64,000 bases of DNA from Caenorhabditis remanei (GCF_010183535.1 NC_071331.1:13764001-13828000); one strand, 5' to 3'; shown: positions 1 through 12,717, counted from the first letter of the stretch. The notes: generated by a model not told the origin, from the sequence alone. Program-made: numbers and translations.

Positions 1-5
1 GAAAA

Positions 6-1339
6 ATGTCGGGATTCGAGAATGACATATCTATTGGGGCAGGCATAACACAAAGCCAGTCGTCTCAAGGAGGATTTAGTCTCCAAATGTTCGGGTAAGC
101 TATTCTTTAAACAAATTAGAATTTGTGAATCTCAAAAGAACTGCGATTTCTGTCACTGAAAAAACAGTTGCTAGCTTCAATAATATATACTCTTTTTCAG
201 AAAGCCTACAATCGTACTGGCTCATCTTTCTTTCAAAGCCGCTTCACTTTTCTTCTATTTTTTCGCCAACTTCTTCACTAGTTCTTTCATCGTCCAGTTT
301 CTTGTCATCGTAAGTTTTTGAGACCCCGCAAATTCCGAGGAAAAAAAACTCCTGGGAAACGAACTCCTGGGAAAAAGGCGGGGCCAAACGCGCTGATTGG
401 CTAATCAGTTGCGCAATCTTGCTAATTAGCATTTTGCAGCCAATCAGCGCGCTTGGCCCCGCCTTTTTCCCAGGAGTTCGTTTCCCAGGAGTTGTTTTTC
501 CTCGGAATTTGTGGGGTCTCAAGTTTTTTATAAAAGTACTTTAATCGTCCGTGGCAAATATCCATTCAATCAAAATGCAAACAGCTGCAAAAAATCACAA
601 CAGTTCCCCGCTTGTGCTGAATTTTCGGAAATAAAGAGAAATTTATCTTCGATCAAAGCAAAGTATTCCTAATAAAGTTTAGCTTCAAACGTTTGTTTCA
701 CACTTATAAAACTATTATCGTTCAGCAATTTTTTAAGTTATGATTTTAAAAACTGTATTACTTTTCAGCTTACCCTTCTGTCTATGGACTTCTGGGCAGT
801 TAAAAATATAACTGGACGTCTGCTAGTCGGTCTCCGCTGGTGGAATTTTGTTGATGCCGATGGAAACAATCACTGGAAATTTGAAAGTGCAAAAGATATG
901 ACTCGTTTTCCAGCCATCGACCGACGAGTTTTCTGGCTTGGGTTGGTTGTTGGCCCAGCTGTGTGGATTTTCTTTGTCGTTACCGCGTTTTTGACCCTCA
1001 AGGTAAGATTTATATATATTTGGATTTTCAATCTCGCTATTTTCTAAATCATTCGAACTGAATAAAAATTAAAATTATTTCAACATTAAATTTTGTATTT
1101 CAGTTCGAGTGGATGATTGTTGCTCTTCTGGGAGCTCTGATGAACCTTGCCAATTTATGGGGATATTTGCGTTGTCGCTGGAATAACACCGAGCAAATGA
1201 CAAGTTACTTCCAGAAGTGGGCCTTCCTCAATGTGAGTCTAGAAGGTGGATAATCTCCTTCTCAGTGTTAAACTTTCAGGTGCTCCGTCGAGCTCAACAG
1301 CCTCCTCAAGAGTATCAGAATCCGGTGTTCAGCGCATAA
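6..1339 (+). CDS. TVP23/FAM18-type Golgi membrane protein
   Basis: Five exons (6-94, 201-309, 769-1002, 1104-1232, 1280-1339) join in frame to about 206 residues, the usual size for the family. TVP23 proteins are small multi-span proteins of late Golgi/TGN vesicles. Seen here: a hydrophobic stretch (about residues 37-68) followed by MDFWAVKNITGRLLVGLRWW and the HWKFES segment, both hallmarks of TVP23, then two more hydrophobic segments and a cytoplasmic tail. The start is the first ATG in the window in good context; the N-terminus MSGFENDISIG is short and acidic as in relatives. Intron 2 carries a small inverted-repeat element directly after its donor. Family assignment is strong; a specific trafficking step cannot be inferred. 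Confidence 0.92.
320..520. mobile_element. MITE-like inverted-repeat element in TVP23 intron 2
   Basis: A 201-bp segment whose ends are inverted repeats beginning GAGACCCC. The arms stay complementary for nearly 90 bp each and contain a repeated CTCCTGGGAAACGAACTCC motif. It is flanked by the direct repeat AAGTTTTT (312-319 and 521-528), an 8-bp target-site duplication of the kind made by hAT-type transposases. No coding capacity is visible. The left copy of the target duplication forms part of the 5' splice site of the host intron. Confidence 0.8.
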
Positions 1340-1601
1340 TTCGACGATTGCTTTCATAATATTATTGTATTTTTCCTAAATATTCTTTCCCCCGTTCCTT
1401 TCTGTATTTATACTTGGTGTTGTGTGCAATCTCCCCTTTCCCAATTGACTGTGATTGGTTTTCGAATTCTGGAAAATTCGATCGATTCTCTATGTGTATC
1501 AACAAAAAATAACAAGAGAAGCCATAAAATGGACAAATTCATTGTTTTGAAGAAGTTTAAAACGCAAGTAGATTGAATTAAAAACTATATTGTCTTGAAA
1601 T

Positions 1602-2891
1602 TTACTGCAACCATTTCCATTTACGATATGGAGAACGTGGTGCCTCAACGGCAGCATCTGGTCCTGGAGTAGCTGGAGCGTAGGTTGCCGGCTGAGAAGA
1701 AGTTGACTGAATTGAGAACGGAAGGTTATTGAACGAAACGATAGAAGGTTAGAAAACTCTTTCAACAAAAATTAAACTAACTGATTATGAAATGAATAAC
1801 AACAACTTACTGGTTGTGGTTCGTAACCTGGCTGCTCTGCTGGTGGTGGCTCGAATTTGTTGACTCCGGCATTTCTTTCTGGACATTTACAATAACTGGC
1901 ATCTTGTCCAGGTGCTCCTGGTGCTCCAACCATTCCAATTTGTCCAGGTTCTCCTGGCATTCCCAATTGTCCAGCTGGTCCAACTGGTCCACTTTCTCCA
2001 TCATTTCCTCGTTGTCCATCTCTTCCTGGATATCCAGCTGGCCCCTTTTGTCCTGGTGGTCCAGAATCTCCTTTTGGTCCGAGTGGTCCTTTTTGTCCAC
2101 GTACTCCATCACGTCCATTTGGTCCAACTTCTCCAAGTTTTCCTGGTTTTCCTGGTTCTCCTGGAATTCCTTGTTGTCCTGGATACCCTTCACGTCCATG
2201 TTCTCCAATTCTTCCTGGATTTCCTGGTGGTCCTTCTGGTCCAGATGGTCCAGTTTCTCCTGGTGGTCCAGTTGGTCCACGTGGTCCATTCGGGCACACT
2301 CTGCATCCTTTTGTTGGGTCAATTGTCACTGGTGGAGCAATTCCAGCGAGTCCAGGTGCTCCTGGTTCTCCAGATTTACCTGGTTCACCGTCAAGTCCCT
2401 GAAATAAAAATAACATTGAAGACACAGAAAGCTGGTTTTCTAAAGAATAACTTCTCGAAAACAGAAGATTAGTTCCACTACTTAGTACACGTCTGCTGCC
2501 TACGATCTACTGAATTCAAAGAGAAACGTCTACTACATACCGGTTTTCCAGGAGTTCCAGGTTGTCCAGCCGGGCATCCATTGTTTTGATTACAACTGCA
2601 GGTGCTTGCTCCCTCAACAAATGCATCTTCCTTAACATAAGCAGTATGCAATGGATATGTTTTCTTTGGGGAATCTCCGTATGCCTGACGCTTTCCTCTT
2701 CTCATTGTGATCAACTCTTTCCAAGTGTAATCAGCCATCGCACGGAATTCCTCACTGTCAACTTTCAGTTGGTCGTTTATATTTTGGATTTTGGTGACCA
2801 AAGATGGAACATAAACGAGGCAGACAAGAATGGCACCTCCCGAGAAGACACATGCAGTGAATCCGGCTCGCTGAGTTGACAGCGATTTCAT
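1602..2891 (-). CDS. Cuticle collagen
   Basis: Three minus-strand exons (2891-2541, 2398-1811, 1691-1602) give about 342 residues. Order: N-terminal hydrophobic signal-anchor, a conserved nematode collagen N-domain, an RRGKR cleavage site (about residue 65) of the type cut by BLI-4-like furin proteases, the cysteine pair CSC plus a further Cys, a short Gly-X-Y block, a CRVC interruption, a long Gly-X-Y domain with small breaks, the SYCKCPE cysteine pair and a proline/tyrosine-rich tail ending KWKWLQ. Such collagens are secreted by hypodermis and cross-linked into the cuticle. The ATG follows a TTTCCAG acceptor by two bases, which fits SL trans-splicing. Which numbered col gene it is cannot be said. 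Confidence 0.95.
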
Positions 2892-3691
2892 CTCTGGAAA
2901 TAGATGAAAAAAGTATTGAGAGGGATAGTAAGAGAGAAGAGAAGGTTACTGTATGTGAAGAAATGGCAACACAAAGGAATAAAGAAATGAAATAGAAGCA
3001 TCTTCATTCGTTTTATACGTTCTTCTCCACCCTCAGTTCTACTTGAAAACGGACAGAGTGGTGGATCGAATTCTGCGTCTCTCCAATTCCTACACTCTCG
3101 ATGCAGCTTTTACGGCAGAGACCGTAAGAAAACGCATTTAGAGAGGCAATTATTCGGATTCAACGATGACGGCTTCTAGCAGAAACACACTAAACATTCA
3201 GTCTTACGTAAGAGTATGAAATAGTATCGAAGAGGAAGAGATTTAGAGAAATTGAGAAGATGACGGTTTTTGAGGTGAGCGAATTATGAATCAAGTAAGA
3301 TGAATCATAAATCAAAGAAGTTTATTGGGTGGGGCGGAAGGAAGTGTTCGTTGATTTACACCTGACAAAATAAGCATGAATTCAAGAAGAAGCGGGAAGG
3401 AGGAAGTAAATGAATCAACTGGAAAATGACGATGATCAAAAAACGTTGGAAATTATGATTATTTTCCCGTTGATGATTACTACGTGAGCTGTCTCATTAA
3501 CACTATGAACCGGTTTCAAGAAACTTGGGGAAAAAGAAGAACTTGCATAAAAAATAAAGAGATTCCAATCATTTCTATTAGATTTATTTCCAACTACCAT
3601 CAATTTACAAGCTCAACGAAAGAAACTGGTTTGGAATCCAACTTTCTTCAGCAGACTCATCTCGTATTGATTTCAGAACAGAGAACCTAAA
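2892..3691. other. Intergenic region between collagen and kinase genes
   Basis: Divergent spacer of 0.8 kb. Apart from the collagen TATA box and purine-rich stretches (GAGAGAAGAGAAG-like near 2925-2945) I see no gene or structured RNA. The kinase start is preceded by TTTCAG at 3671-3676, a likely trans-splice acceptor. Confidence 0.5.
3011..3017 (-). promoter_or_regulatory. TATA box upstream of the collagen gene
   Basis: TATAAAA on the minus strand about 120 bp before the collagen start codon. Strongly and periodically expressed cuticle collagen genes commonly have TATA promoters. Confidence 0.5.
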
Positions 3692-5143
3692 ATGCAAGGT
3701 AGACAAGATTCGAATCGAGCTAACAGAACATTGGATCAGAGTCTCCGATCGGATGGAGTAGTGAGAAAGAAGCATCAAGATATGGACTGGTATCATGGAT
3801 TACTGCCGAGAGCTGATATCAACACGTATGAATCAAAAGTTCTGGATTAAAACAAGTTATCCATAGTTTCAGATTATTAGAGAACGATGGTGATTTCCTT
3901 GTGAGAACGTCTCATATCGCAGGAAACGATGCGGCGAAAACAGTACTTTCTGTGAAATGGAAGGGAAAATGTCATCATTGGCAATTGCAGGAGAAGGAGG
4001 ATGGTTGGTGAAGAAATGGGTTGACTGTTAACTGACAAAGTAACTTCAGGATCCATTGTGATTGAGGATCGAAAGTTTGATAATGTTCTTGACATGGTGA
4101 CGACTCTCCGAATGAAACGTCTACCTGTTTCCATAAAAGTACCTGCACTTCTTCTGAATCCAATTAACAAACAAGATTGGGAACTTCGCCACGATCAGAT
4201 TAAATTGGGAAAGATGCTTGGAGAAGGAGCATTTGGAGGAGTTTATAAAGCAGTTTTTTATTGTAAGGGAGAGAAACGAATGGTTGCTGTAAAAGTAAAC
4301 AAGGGAAACGAGAAGATCAGTACACGGAATATGATAGAAGATGTTTGTAAAGAAGCAAGAATTATGAGACAGTACCAACATCCGAACGTCGTCTGTTTCT
4401 TCGGAGTTTGTGTTGAGAGAGTGAGTCATTTCAAAAGGTTTTTGACAATTTATTTGTCAATTCAGGAACCGATCATGCTAGTAATGGAGCTGGCAAACCA
4501 AGGAGCACTCGATTCATTTCTGAGAAATGAGAAGAATACGGTCTCATTGAGAGACAAATTGAAATACTCATTTGATGCTTCGAAAGGACTTGAATATCTT
4601 CATAAAAATGGATGTATTCATCGTGACGTGGCAGCTCGTAACTTTTTGATGCACAAAAATGTTGTCAAAATTACGGATTTTGGTCTTTCAAAGCAACTTT
4701 CTGATCTTGCACACAAGTATAAACTGAAGGATATTCAGGCGAAACTACCAATCAGATGGCTGGCACCGGAGGTTATTGTCACTGCAACGTATACTTTTAA
4801 GAGTGATGTATACTCTTTCGGTATCCTTCTCTGGGAGGTTAGGAACATTTCTTTCAGATTTGAATACGGAAAAATAGATGTTTAATTTCAGATATTCATG
4901 GATGGAGCTATTCCGTATCCTGACTTGAATCTCGCCGAAGTAAAACAAAAAGTGAAAACAGGATACCGAATGGAAGCACCTGATCGAATGCCAACATTTG
5001 TTCGTAATATTATGATCGGTATGTGCTGGCCGCAGGTTCCAGAAGACCGTGGAAATATGACTGAAATTCGAACTGCAATGGAGAGTGTTCTGGATGGAAA
5101 AGTAGGAGCTTCGAACAATCGATCCGTTTATTACAGAGCTTGA
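3692..5143 (+). CDS. SH2-domain non-receptor tyrosine kinase (Fer/Fes-like nematode family)
   Basis: Five exons (3692-3825, 3873-4003, 4050-4420, 4466-4837, 4892-5143) give about 419 residues, the compact SH2-kinase size typical of a large nematode family related to Fer. SH2 domain: residues about 33-120 with WYHGLL and the phosphotyrosine-binding FLVRTS. Kinase domain from about residue 145: glycine loop GEGAFGGVY, VAVK lysine, catalytic loop HRDVAARN, DFGLSK, substrate-loop PIRWLAPEV, SDVYSFGILLWE. All catalytic residues are present, so it should be active. Many worm relatives are male-germline genes, but nothing in the sequence proves that here. Confidence 0.93.
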
Positions 5144-5396
5144 ACTGTTTTCATATTCAAACTTATTTGGATAAATGGATAACAGACAACTGTTTTCTTT
5201 CCAATATTTGTCTCCCTGGTGTCTATTTCTGATTTAACTTTTTTATTTCTATTTTCACCTGTTCATCCTTTTCAACCTATTTCCTCTCTCATTTTCCTTT
5301 CTCTTTACTCATGCTTCCCGATTCGGAAACACCTAATTAGTGCATGCAGCAATGCATAACATGATATGAAGAGAGTCGAGAGAGCATTTCTATTCG

Positions 5397-5411
5397 GTAT
5401 CCCATAGCAAC
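5397..5411 (+). promoter_or_regulatory. Candidate RFX/DAF-19 X-box
   Basis: GTATCCCATAGCAAC fits the RFX inverted-repeat form GTNRCC-N3-RGYAAC with one mismatch in the left half and a perfect right half. It lies about 305 bp upstream of the coiled-coil gene at 5717, a little further out than most worm ciliary X-boxes. Confidence 0.45.
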
Positions 5412-5716
5412 CAAATACATATACGAGTGCGAAATGTCTCTTTAAGAAAATGAGAGAGCACGGAGAAAGTGGAGAGGGAAGAGAACGGGATGAAAATGAA
5501 GGTCTTCTTGTTTAGTCTCTCCAAGAAGAGAATCACATATTCAAAATTTTCAGAAAATATCAACAAGACGAACAAAAACAAGATCGAGATAGAGAAGTCC
5601 CGTGGGTTTTACTTTTAATTTCTTGCTTCTCTTCTCTATTTCTTGAGCCTTCTTCTATTTTCTTCTCTCCCGTTTAATATTAATTTCAATTCATTCATAT
5701 CTATTTTTCCAGTGAA

Positions 5717-7677
5717 ATGGGCGACTATCAACTTCATCAATCTCGAAATCTGAGCGTCAACCAGACACTCGATGAAATCTTGGGAATCACTCGGAAAACT
5801 GAGAGCACATCGTCATCGAGTAACTCAAATAGTATCGAGAAGAATGCATTGAATTCTCCGATTCGACCGCCGACGAGACATGGAAGAGAATCTGCTGGAA
5901 GTAATGAAGAGAATAAGGTTTGTAGTTGGTGAACTTTATGAAAAAAGTACTCGGAAGTGCATGTATACTTTTTTGATTGGAAAGAGTTTCATAATATTGA
6001 GACTCATTTTTATTTTTTTCATTTAGTTTTTACCTATTTTATAATTCAGGATCCCGTACAGACAGAAAACACTGGAAATCTCCAACCATTCAGTTTTCTA
6101 ACATCCACATCTACGTCAACAACGCCAACAGGCTCATCTCGAAGACATTCTGATGATGATTTTATCAAAAAACTGTGAGCATTGAGCATTGATTTGTATT
6201 ATTTCTTCAACTTTGATTTTCAGAAATGATATAAGACGTCGCTCATTGATATCTACAATTGATATGCCCTCAATGTCTTCCACAAATAGTTTCGTCAGTT
6301 CAATTCCAATTCATCCAGATTCTCCAAAACGGTAATTGATATTCTGACAAACTTTTCGCAATCAATATGATTTCAGAGAAACACGCCCTCGACTGGAAAT
6401 CCACGTGGAAGAATCAACAGAAGAAATACCTCCGTCAGCAACTCAAACACCAGTGAAACATATCAATTTCTCTGAAACAACATTGGGAACAAGTTCAGAA
6501 CAAGAAGATCCAAGTTTGACATTTCGAATTGATTCAAATGAAGAAGAAGAGCCGAAAAAAGAACCGAAAGAAGAGATTCAGAGGCCAAAAAGTGGGAAGA
6601 AGATGGAACAAAAAAGTGAAGTAGCCGACCAGAAAGAGAAACCAAGAACACCAGGAAATGAGAAAAAAGAGAGTGATATGATGCAGATGTCTATGTTGTG
6701 AGTTTTCAGAAGTTTTGCATATGAAATCATGAATGTTTTTCAGTCATTCAAAGGTGAATAGGACATCGGATGCTCATCACAAAGAATGGTTACAGAAGAA
6801 AGAAAAAGAGATAAAAGAGAGAAAAGCAAAAGAAAAAGCGATGTCAGAACAGAAGGAGGCAGCAGAGGTAGTATGAATCAAGAATTGAAAATAATCTATT
6901 TTTTAATTTCAGAAAGAACGACGAGAAAACTCGAAGAAATTATATCAGAGATGGGTTCAGGACCACGATGAAAAAATGAAAGCTATGAAAAAAGCGAAAC
7001 TTCAAAAGGAAAAAGAGAAATTGGAAAAAGAGAAATCGTCGAAAGATCAGAAATTGAAAGAAGCGGATAAGGTGATTTTGTTGAGATTTTATATTTTTTT
7101 GTAGTTAATAAATTTCAAATTTAGAACTATGAAATGTGGAAGCGAGAACGATCAAAATCGGTGACAGACATCAAAAAGAAGTTGGAGCAAGAGTCAGAAA
7201 AGAAACGAAAAGCAGAAGAAGATGCGAGAAATGAGAAGATAAAAGAGGCAAAGGCAGCTTTCTTGGCATGGTGAGATACTTTTGATTTCAAATGTTTATT
7301 TTCTTTATTTATGAAATTACAGGAAAGCCAAGAAGGAAGAGTTTCTGAGTGAAGAGGCGAGAAAATTGAGAAAAGAAGAGAAAGAAAAGTTGGAAGAAGA
7401 GAAGAAGGAAATCGAATTGAAACGGTTGGAATTGGCGAATGAAGCATACGAAACGTGGATTCAATTGAAAGAATCTGAAAGAGAAATGTTCGCGGATTGT
7501 GTTCTCATCGAGGCACCGCCCATCCCGTGGATTCCACCGAGCAATTTGGTTCCGAGACAATTTCTGAGATCTGCCAACGGGAGCCGCCAACGAACACGCT
7601 CTCAATCAGCCAAATCCGTTGCTAAACGTTCTCGAAGCCGTCCTGCAACTACCACATCTTTAAGACCTTTCCGATAA
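5717..7677 (+). CDS. Charged coiled-coil protein, MAP9/CCDC34-like
   Basis: Eight exons (5717-5917, 6050-6174, 6224-6331, 6377-6697, 6744-6867, 6913-7071, 7125-7270, 7323-7677) give about 512 residues. The N-terminal half is Ser/Thr/Glu-rich and probably disordered. From about residue 245 it is a long Lys/Glu helix punctuated by tryptophans at spaced intervals (EWLQKK, QRWVQDH, EMWKRER, LAWKAKK, ETWIQLK), then PPIPWIPPSN and a basic RSQSAKS tail. Regularly spaced W in a charged helix plus a PWIPP end is the pattern I associate with MAP9/CCDC34 proteins, microtubule- and cilium-linked factors. The ATG follows a TTTCCAG acceptor by four bases. Polyadenylation signal AATAAA at 7724-7729. Real gene: high confidence; family: moderate. 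Confidence 0.75.
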
Positions 7678-7897
7678 GCATATAAAACTAAACTTCATTC
7701 TAACTGTGATAACTTCGTCATTCAATAAACGGTAGAATAACTTCATGTGCTTTCAACAACAACAAAAAATAACAAAAAAGCTGAACAAATTATGAGAAAC
7801 GGGGACAATAAAATAGAGAAAGGGGTAGGGGGTTGGATTTAACAAAAGTGGTTAATATGATGATAATGAAAACAATATTATCGGAAATCATGAAAAG

Positions 7898-10800
7898 TTA
7901 AAGGGTGATAGTTGTCTCGGGGCGCTGAAAAATTGGCGAATTCTGTTTGAGTATTGCTTTCTTTTCGTGCTTCTGCATCAACTTGAAGGTTCCAGTACCG
8001 ACAGTCATCGGGGTTCCCATAATGATGCACTCAGAAACGCCGTGAATCTAAAAACAAAAAATAGTTAGGGAAGAATGTCCATTAGAAATACTGTTATTGT
8101 TTCACAAGACTTACCACATCTCTCTGCGAGAAGAAGGCTGCTTCGAACAAATGATCCATCGTTTTTTCGAACGAAGCAAGAAGAAGAACTGAATCCTTCA
8201 TCTTGACAAGGCCGTTTCGAGTGATTCCCAGCACTTCTCCTCTGAAAATTTGATGATTTTATCAGTCTGAACAAGAGTGTTCATTTTCTCACCGATAGGT
8301 CATAACATCGGCGAGAAGCATCACGTGTCTTCTATCCAAACCGATTCCGTGGGCATCCATAGTGGCAATAATTTCATTGATAATGCATGTCCGAGCAGCT
8401 TCAATTCCAAGAACTTCAGCTACCACAAGAGCATTATTGAAATTAGTTTTTCTTGGATCAACACCAACAGAAGAAAGAACAGATCGGAAATCAGTTCCTT
8501 CAACAAGAAGTGAATAAAAGTCTCCCTTCTTTTCGTCAGCGTGGATGACACAACGATTGACTGAAGAGATTCCTTTAATGACAACGTTCCCGAGAGAGTA
8601 TTTGAGCATTTGCATTGTCATTGTTTTACTCAATTTACTAGTTGAAGGTGGTCTAATTGCCATCATTGTCTTTCCATGAGCAACAATCTTGCATCCTCTC
8701 ATCATCGGACAAACTTTCGATGTAGAAATTGCAAAGGCAATAGATTCTAGTGAAACTTCTAATTGCAGTAGGCGGATACGTTTAGAGTTGAGTTTAACGA
8801 GCAAGAAATAGTCGTCTGGCAGATAGACTTCTTCGATGTAATCACAGATTTCTCCTGAAAACCAAATTGAAATACAATATGACATAATTTGGAACTAACC
8901 AAGAGTTGTCTTTTCAATTCTAGCTTTTACTCGTCTTGCCAATGATTCATCATATGGATCCAACAATGCTGCAGTGATAATTGGGGTCGAGATAGTCTTG
9001 ACCGCATTGATAATTTCCTTAATTCTGGGAACTCCCTGTGTGATGTTCATAGAAGCAACACCGGCGAAATGGAAAGTTTTCAGGGTCATTTGAGTCGATG
9101 GTTCTCCTAAAAATAGTCTCGATACATATTTGAAGCGATGCAATAATTGTCATACTAACCAATACTAGTGGCAGCAATCGCTCCAACAGCAGTTCCTGGT
9201 TCTGTGATGGCTCTGGCCACCTTGTAGTAACATAATTGTATGAAACTGTGAAGTTGAGTTTTTGTCAAACACGAATTAGTGAGAAGTAACGATCTGAAAA
9301 TAATAAAATATTTAACCTGAGGAAAACAATAACAATAATAATCTTACCTGTATTCAGTCATGTTCTTGCACTTTGCACACTTCTCTCTGATATTCTCTTC
9401 AGCTGTCTCATGTTGTGAACAGTGAGTTTTTCCATTCTGCCATTTTTTACTCTTCCTAATTTCAGTTTGAAGAAGATAATCCTTGAGTTGCTCAGCAAAG
9501 TGAGGATATTTTCCTTTGAACTGCTTTTGAACTTCGTTCTTCAGAACATCCTCCAGTTTATCAGCTGGGATCGGTGTCTCTTTTTTCGTCTGAATATTCT
9601 TCGCATGCTCCAATACATGAGTGAAATCAACAACACTTCCATCTTTAGCTTCCATCATTGCTGGATCTAAACCATCTTCTCCGAAAACGAATTCGATAAC
9701 ATCTCCAACAGAAGATCGTACGGTGCCGTCGTATGATGCACAGAGATCCTCCAAACACTTGACAAGACGTCTTTGCATGTATCCAGTTTCGGCAGTCTTT
9801 ACAGCAGTATCGACAAGACCTTCACGTCCTCCCATTGTATGGAAGAAGAATTCAGTTGGAGTGAGTCCTGAATAGAAACTGTTCGCGACGAATCCTTTAG
9901 CTTCTGGTGTCTTCTTTTTTCGCTCGAAATGAGGAAGAGATCGCTCTTCGAATCCATCCGGTGGTCGATGTCCAGAAATAGCCTGTTGTCCGACACATGC
10001 AATCATTTGAGAAATGTTGATAAAAGAACCCTTCGAACCACATACAGCCATAGTCAATGGCGCATTATACTTGCTAAGATTACGAAGACACACTTGTCCA
10101 GCATGATCACGAATCGTAGAAAGTTCTCGAAGAATGATAGCTTCAAGAGTTTCTTCTTCAGTGCAACCTGGTTGAGCTTTCAGTTTTCCTTCTTCTAATT
10201 CACGAATATATTGAGCGCATTGTTCGTAACCTGAATGAGAATATTCAACTCTGCTCCAAAAGTGATATTTATGGAAACTGACCTGTGTCAACCAGTTGCC
10301 CTTTCTCTTGAAGCAATCTTTCACTGGGGCGTACATCACCGATTCCAATGGAGAATCCTCGATTTGAAAGGAAGACTGGAGCCATTCGTGCTAACCTCCA
10401 CATTGCATCAACAGCTGCATCTTCTCCGTAATCTCTCATTAACATATAGAAAATGTTTACTTTTGATGAAGATCCAAGAAGAGACTTATCCAGGACACCA
10501 GCCAGGAGAACCGAATTTCGAATGATAACATAGGAATCTTTCGAGCACAGCTCTAAATTTCCTGAATACGACTTATTTTTCGCAGTAAGATTTAGTGAGA
10601 TCTGAGATCCTTTGTCGGGGCGAATAATGAGTTCGATGAGCTGTTTTCCAGTCCAAAGTTCCACTGGTTTTCTGATAGCTGGTGGTGGAATTCTTATTTT
10701 TGTCTGTTTTTTGGCTGAGGCGTCAATGAGTGCAGCAGCAAAACGATAAACTTCAGCTCTCGGAAGGAAAGTGTCTTTGTGGGTGAGCAAGTATCCTCCA

Positions 10801-12717
10801 GTAATGAAATCTTGAATGGCAGCAACTAATGGTTCTCCAGAACGAGGTGTGATCAAGTTGTTCTTCACATTCATGAGCTCACTTGCTTCAGCTGGAAAAG
10901 TAAATGGTAGAATAAGAAGATAAAATGAAAAACTCGTTTACCTTTCGCTTCATATGTTTGTGGCAAATGCAAATTCATTTCGTCTCCGTCGAAATCGGCA
11001 TTGTATGGTGTACATGCACACTCATTGAATCGAAATGTTCTTCCCGGCATTACCTTCGCGCGATGACTCATAATTGAAATTTTGTGAAGAGAAGGCTGAC
11101 GATTGAACAGAACAACGTCGTTATCATCCAGATGACGTTCCACAGTATCACCGAGTCGTAGAAGTTTAGCCAACTCATCTCGTTTTCCGTATTTCAACAA
11201 CTTCTTGTTTCCTGTTTTCTTATCAACCAGATAATTGGCTCCTGGATGAATATCGCTTCCATTGATAACGAGTTGTCTCATTTTTTCAATGTTCGATGCA
11301 TTAACTATTTCAGGGAAAGTCAATGTCATTGCAACGTGAATTGGAACACCAACTTGATCGATTCGAAGATTCGGATCGGGTGAAATAACAGTACGACCAG
11401 AGAAATCAACACGTTTTCCGCAAAGATTTCCACGGAATCGACCTTGTTTTCCTTTAAGACGTTGAGTGAACGATCGCATTGCTTTTTTTGGTTGCATATC
11501 TGGAGGAAGTCCGGACATTTCTGAGTTGATATAAAGAGCACATTGAATCTGAAAACTTTTGAATTGTCAATTGAAGATCTTGTTATTTTAGTTCTTACTT
11601 GAAGATGCTCCCAGGTTTCAAACAAAGTTTTGCTTGGTGCCCCATCCCGTTTGTGTTTTTTCAGAACATCATTGGTCAGCATAATCTCCATCAGTTTCAT
11701 TGTGACATCATCTTCCGTGGTTCCTGATTTGACTTCAGAAACAACTGATGGTCGAATACATACAGGTGGCACAGGCATGCGAGTCAATAGGAGGTCGTTT
11801 GGGTGTTTTTCTTCTCCTGAACGGACCATTAGAACCGGAATATCCGCTTGCTTGACATTGGCGAATAACTTTTGTACAAAAAGTGGATTGAGAAGTGTAA
11901 ACTTCATTTTCTTAACATGATCGCCGACTTCTTGATTAGCATTGAACATTGTCGCATATTTTCCGAGTTCATCAGCAGGAACTGGACTTGCGAAAGCAAT
12001 TTTTAAGACGGTTCCAACGGCTTTCTTCACGGTGCCTGAAAAATGGTTTGTGTTGATATATACATGACTATGGAAATATACCGTTTTTTAATCCACACTG
12101 AGTGCAAGTCGAGCTCTTTTTACATGCCGCAACAATTCGTTTATGTAAAGCTTTTCGGTGCAAATAGTCGATATTGGGATTCATAACTTGGCGAGAAAAG
12201 ACACGATGTTGTTCTGGATTGAGCAGAATTGATGAACAATTCTGAAAATTTCTCTGCTCCGAACATTTTTGTGTGTAATACTTACTTTGCAAATGCACTG
12301 AAGTAACTGAATTGTGAGCTTAAAGAATCCAATGTGAAAAACTGGAACATCGAGATCGAAGTAGCCGAAATGACCAACGCAATCAGTCAATCCAAGTCCA
12401 CATGTAGCACATGTTCCAGTTTTTGTAGAAACTCCCTGAGAATTCAGTTTTGAGAAAAGAAAGAGATACTGTTTATCTTACCATTCTTGGATCAAGTGGA
12501 CCATAATTAGCTGGTTGTAGCTTTCCACCAACATCTTCATACAGTTTATTGTTGAAAATCGGCACATGTGCCGTCTGTCTCATAAACTCGCAATCTCCCG
12601 GCGCGAATTTTACTCCGACACTGAAATATAAAAATATTTGGCATCTTCAAAACATTTAAATACTGAAGCTTACACTTTTAAAGCTTTATCGGCCTCGCGA
12701 AACTGTTCTTTACCCAT
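7898..12717 (-). CDS. rpc-1: RNA polymerase III largest subunit RPC1
   Basis: Thirteen minus-strand exons (12717-12674, 12620-12482, 12435-12286, 12241-12082, 12035-11599, 11548-10942, 10891-10283, 10230-9348, 9293-9160, 9106-8900, 8854-8293, 8241-8115, 8047-7898) give about 1402 residues, close to human POLR3A (1390). RPC1 forms the catalytic core with RPC2 and transcribes tRNA, 5S rRNA and other small RNAs in the nucleus. Seen here: zinc-binding [16 protein letters not shown], the Mg-binding [13 protein letters not shown], bridge-helix/trigger-loop region with [10 protein letters not shown] and [20 protein letters not shown], and the Pol III-type C-terminus. The SIGEPGTQ motif reads SIGEPSTQ here, preceded by AAT instead of AAQ. 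An earlier ATG four codons upstream is out of frame and stops at once, so the second is used. Confidence 0.95.

Noticed and set aside
1807..2472. Long open frames on both strands across the collagen repeat region
   Set aside because: They are shifted or antisense readings of the Gly-X-Y repeat, whose periodic codons avoid stops in several frames.
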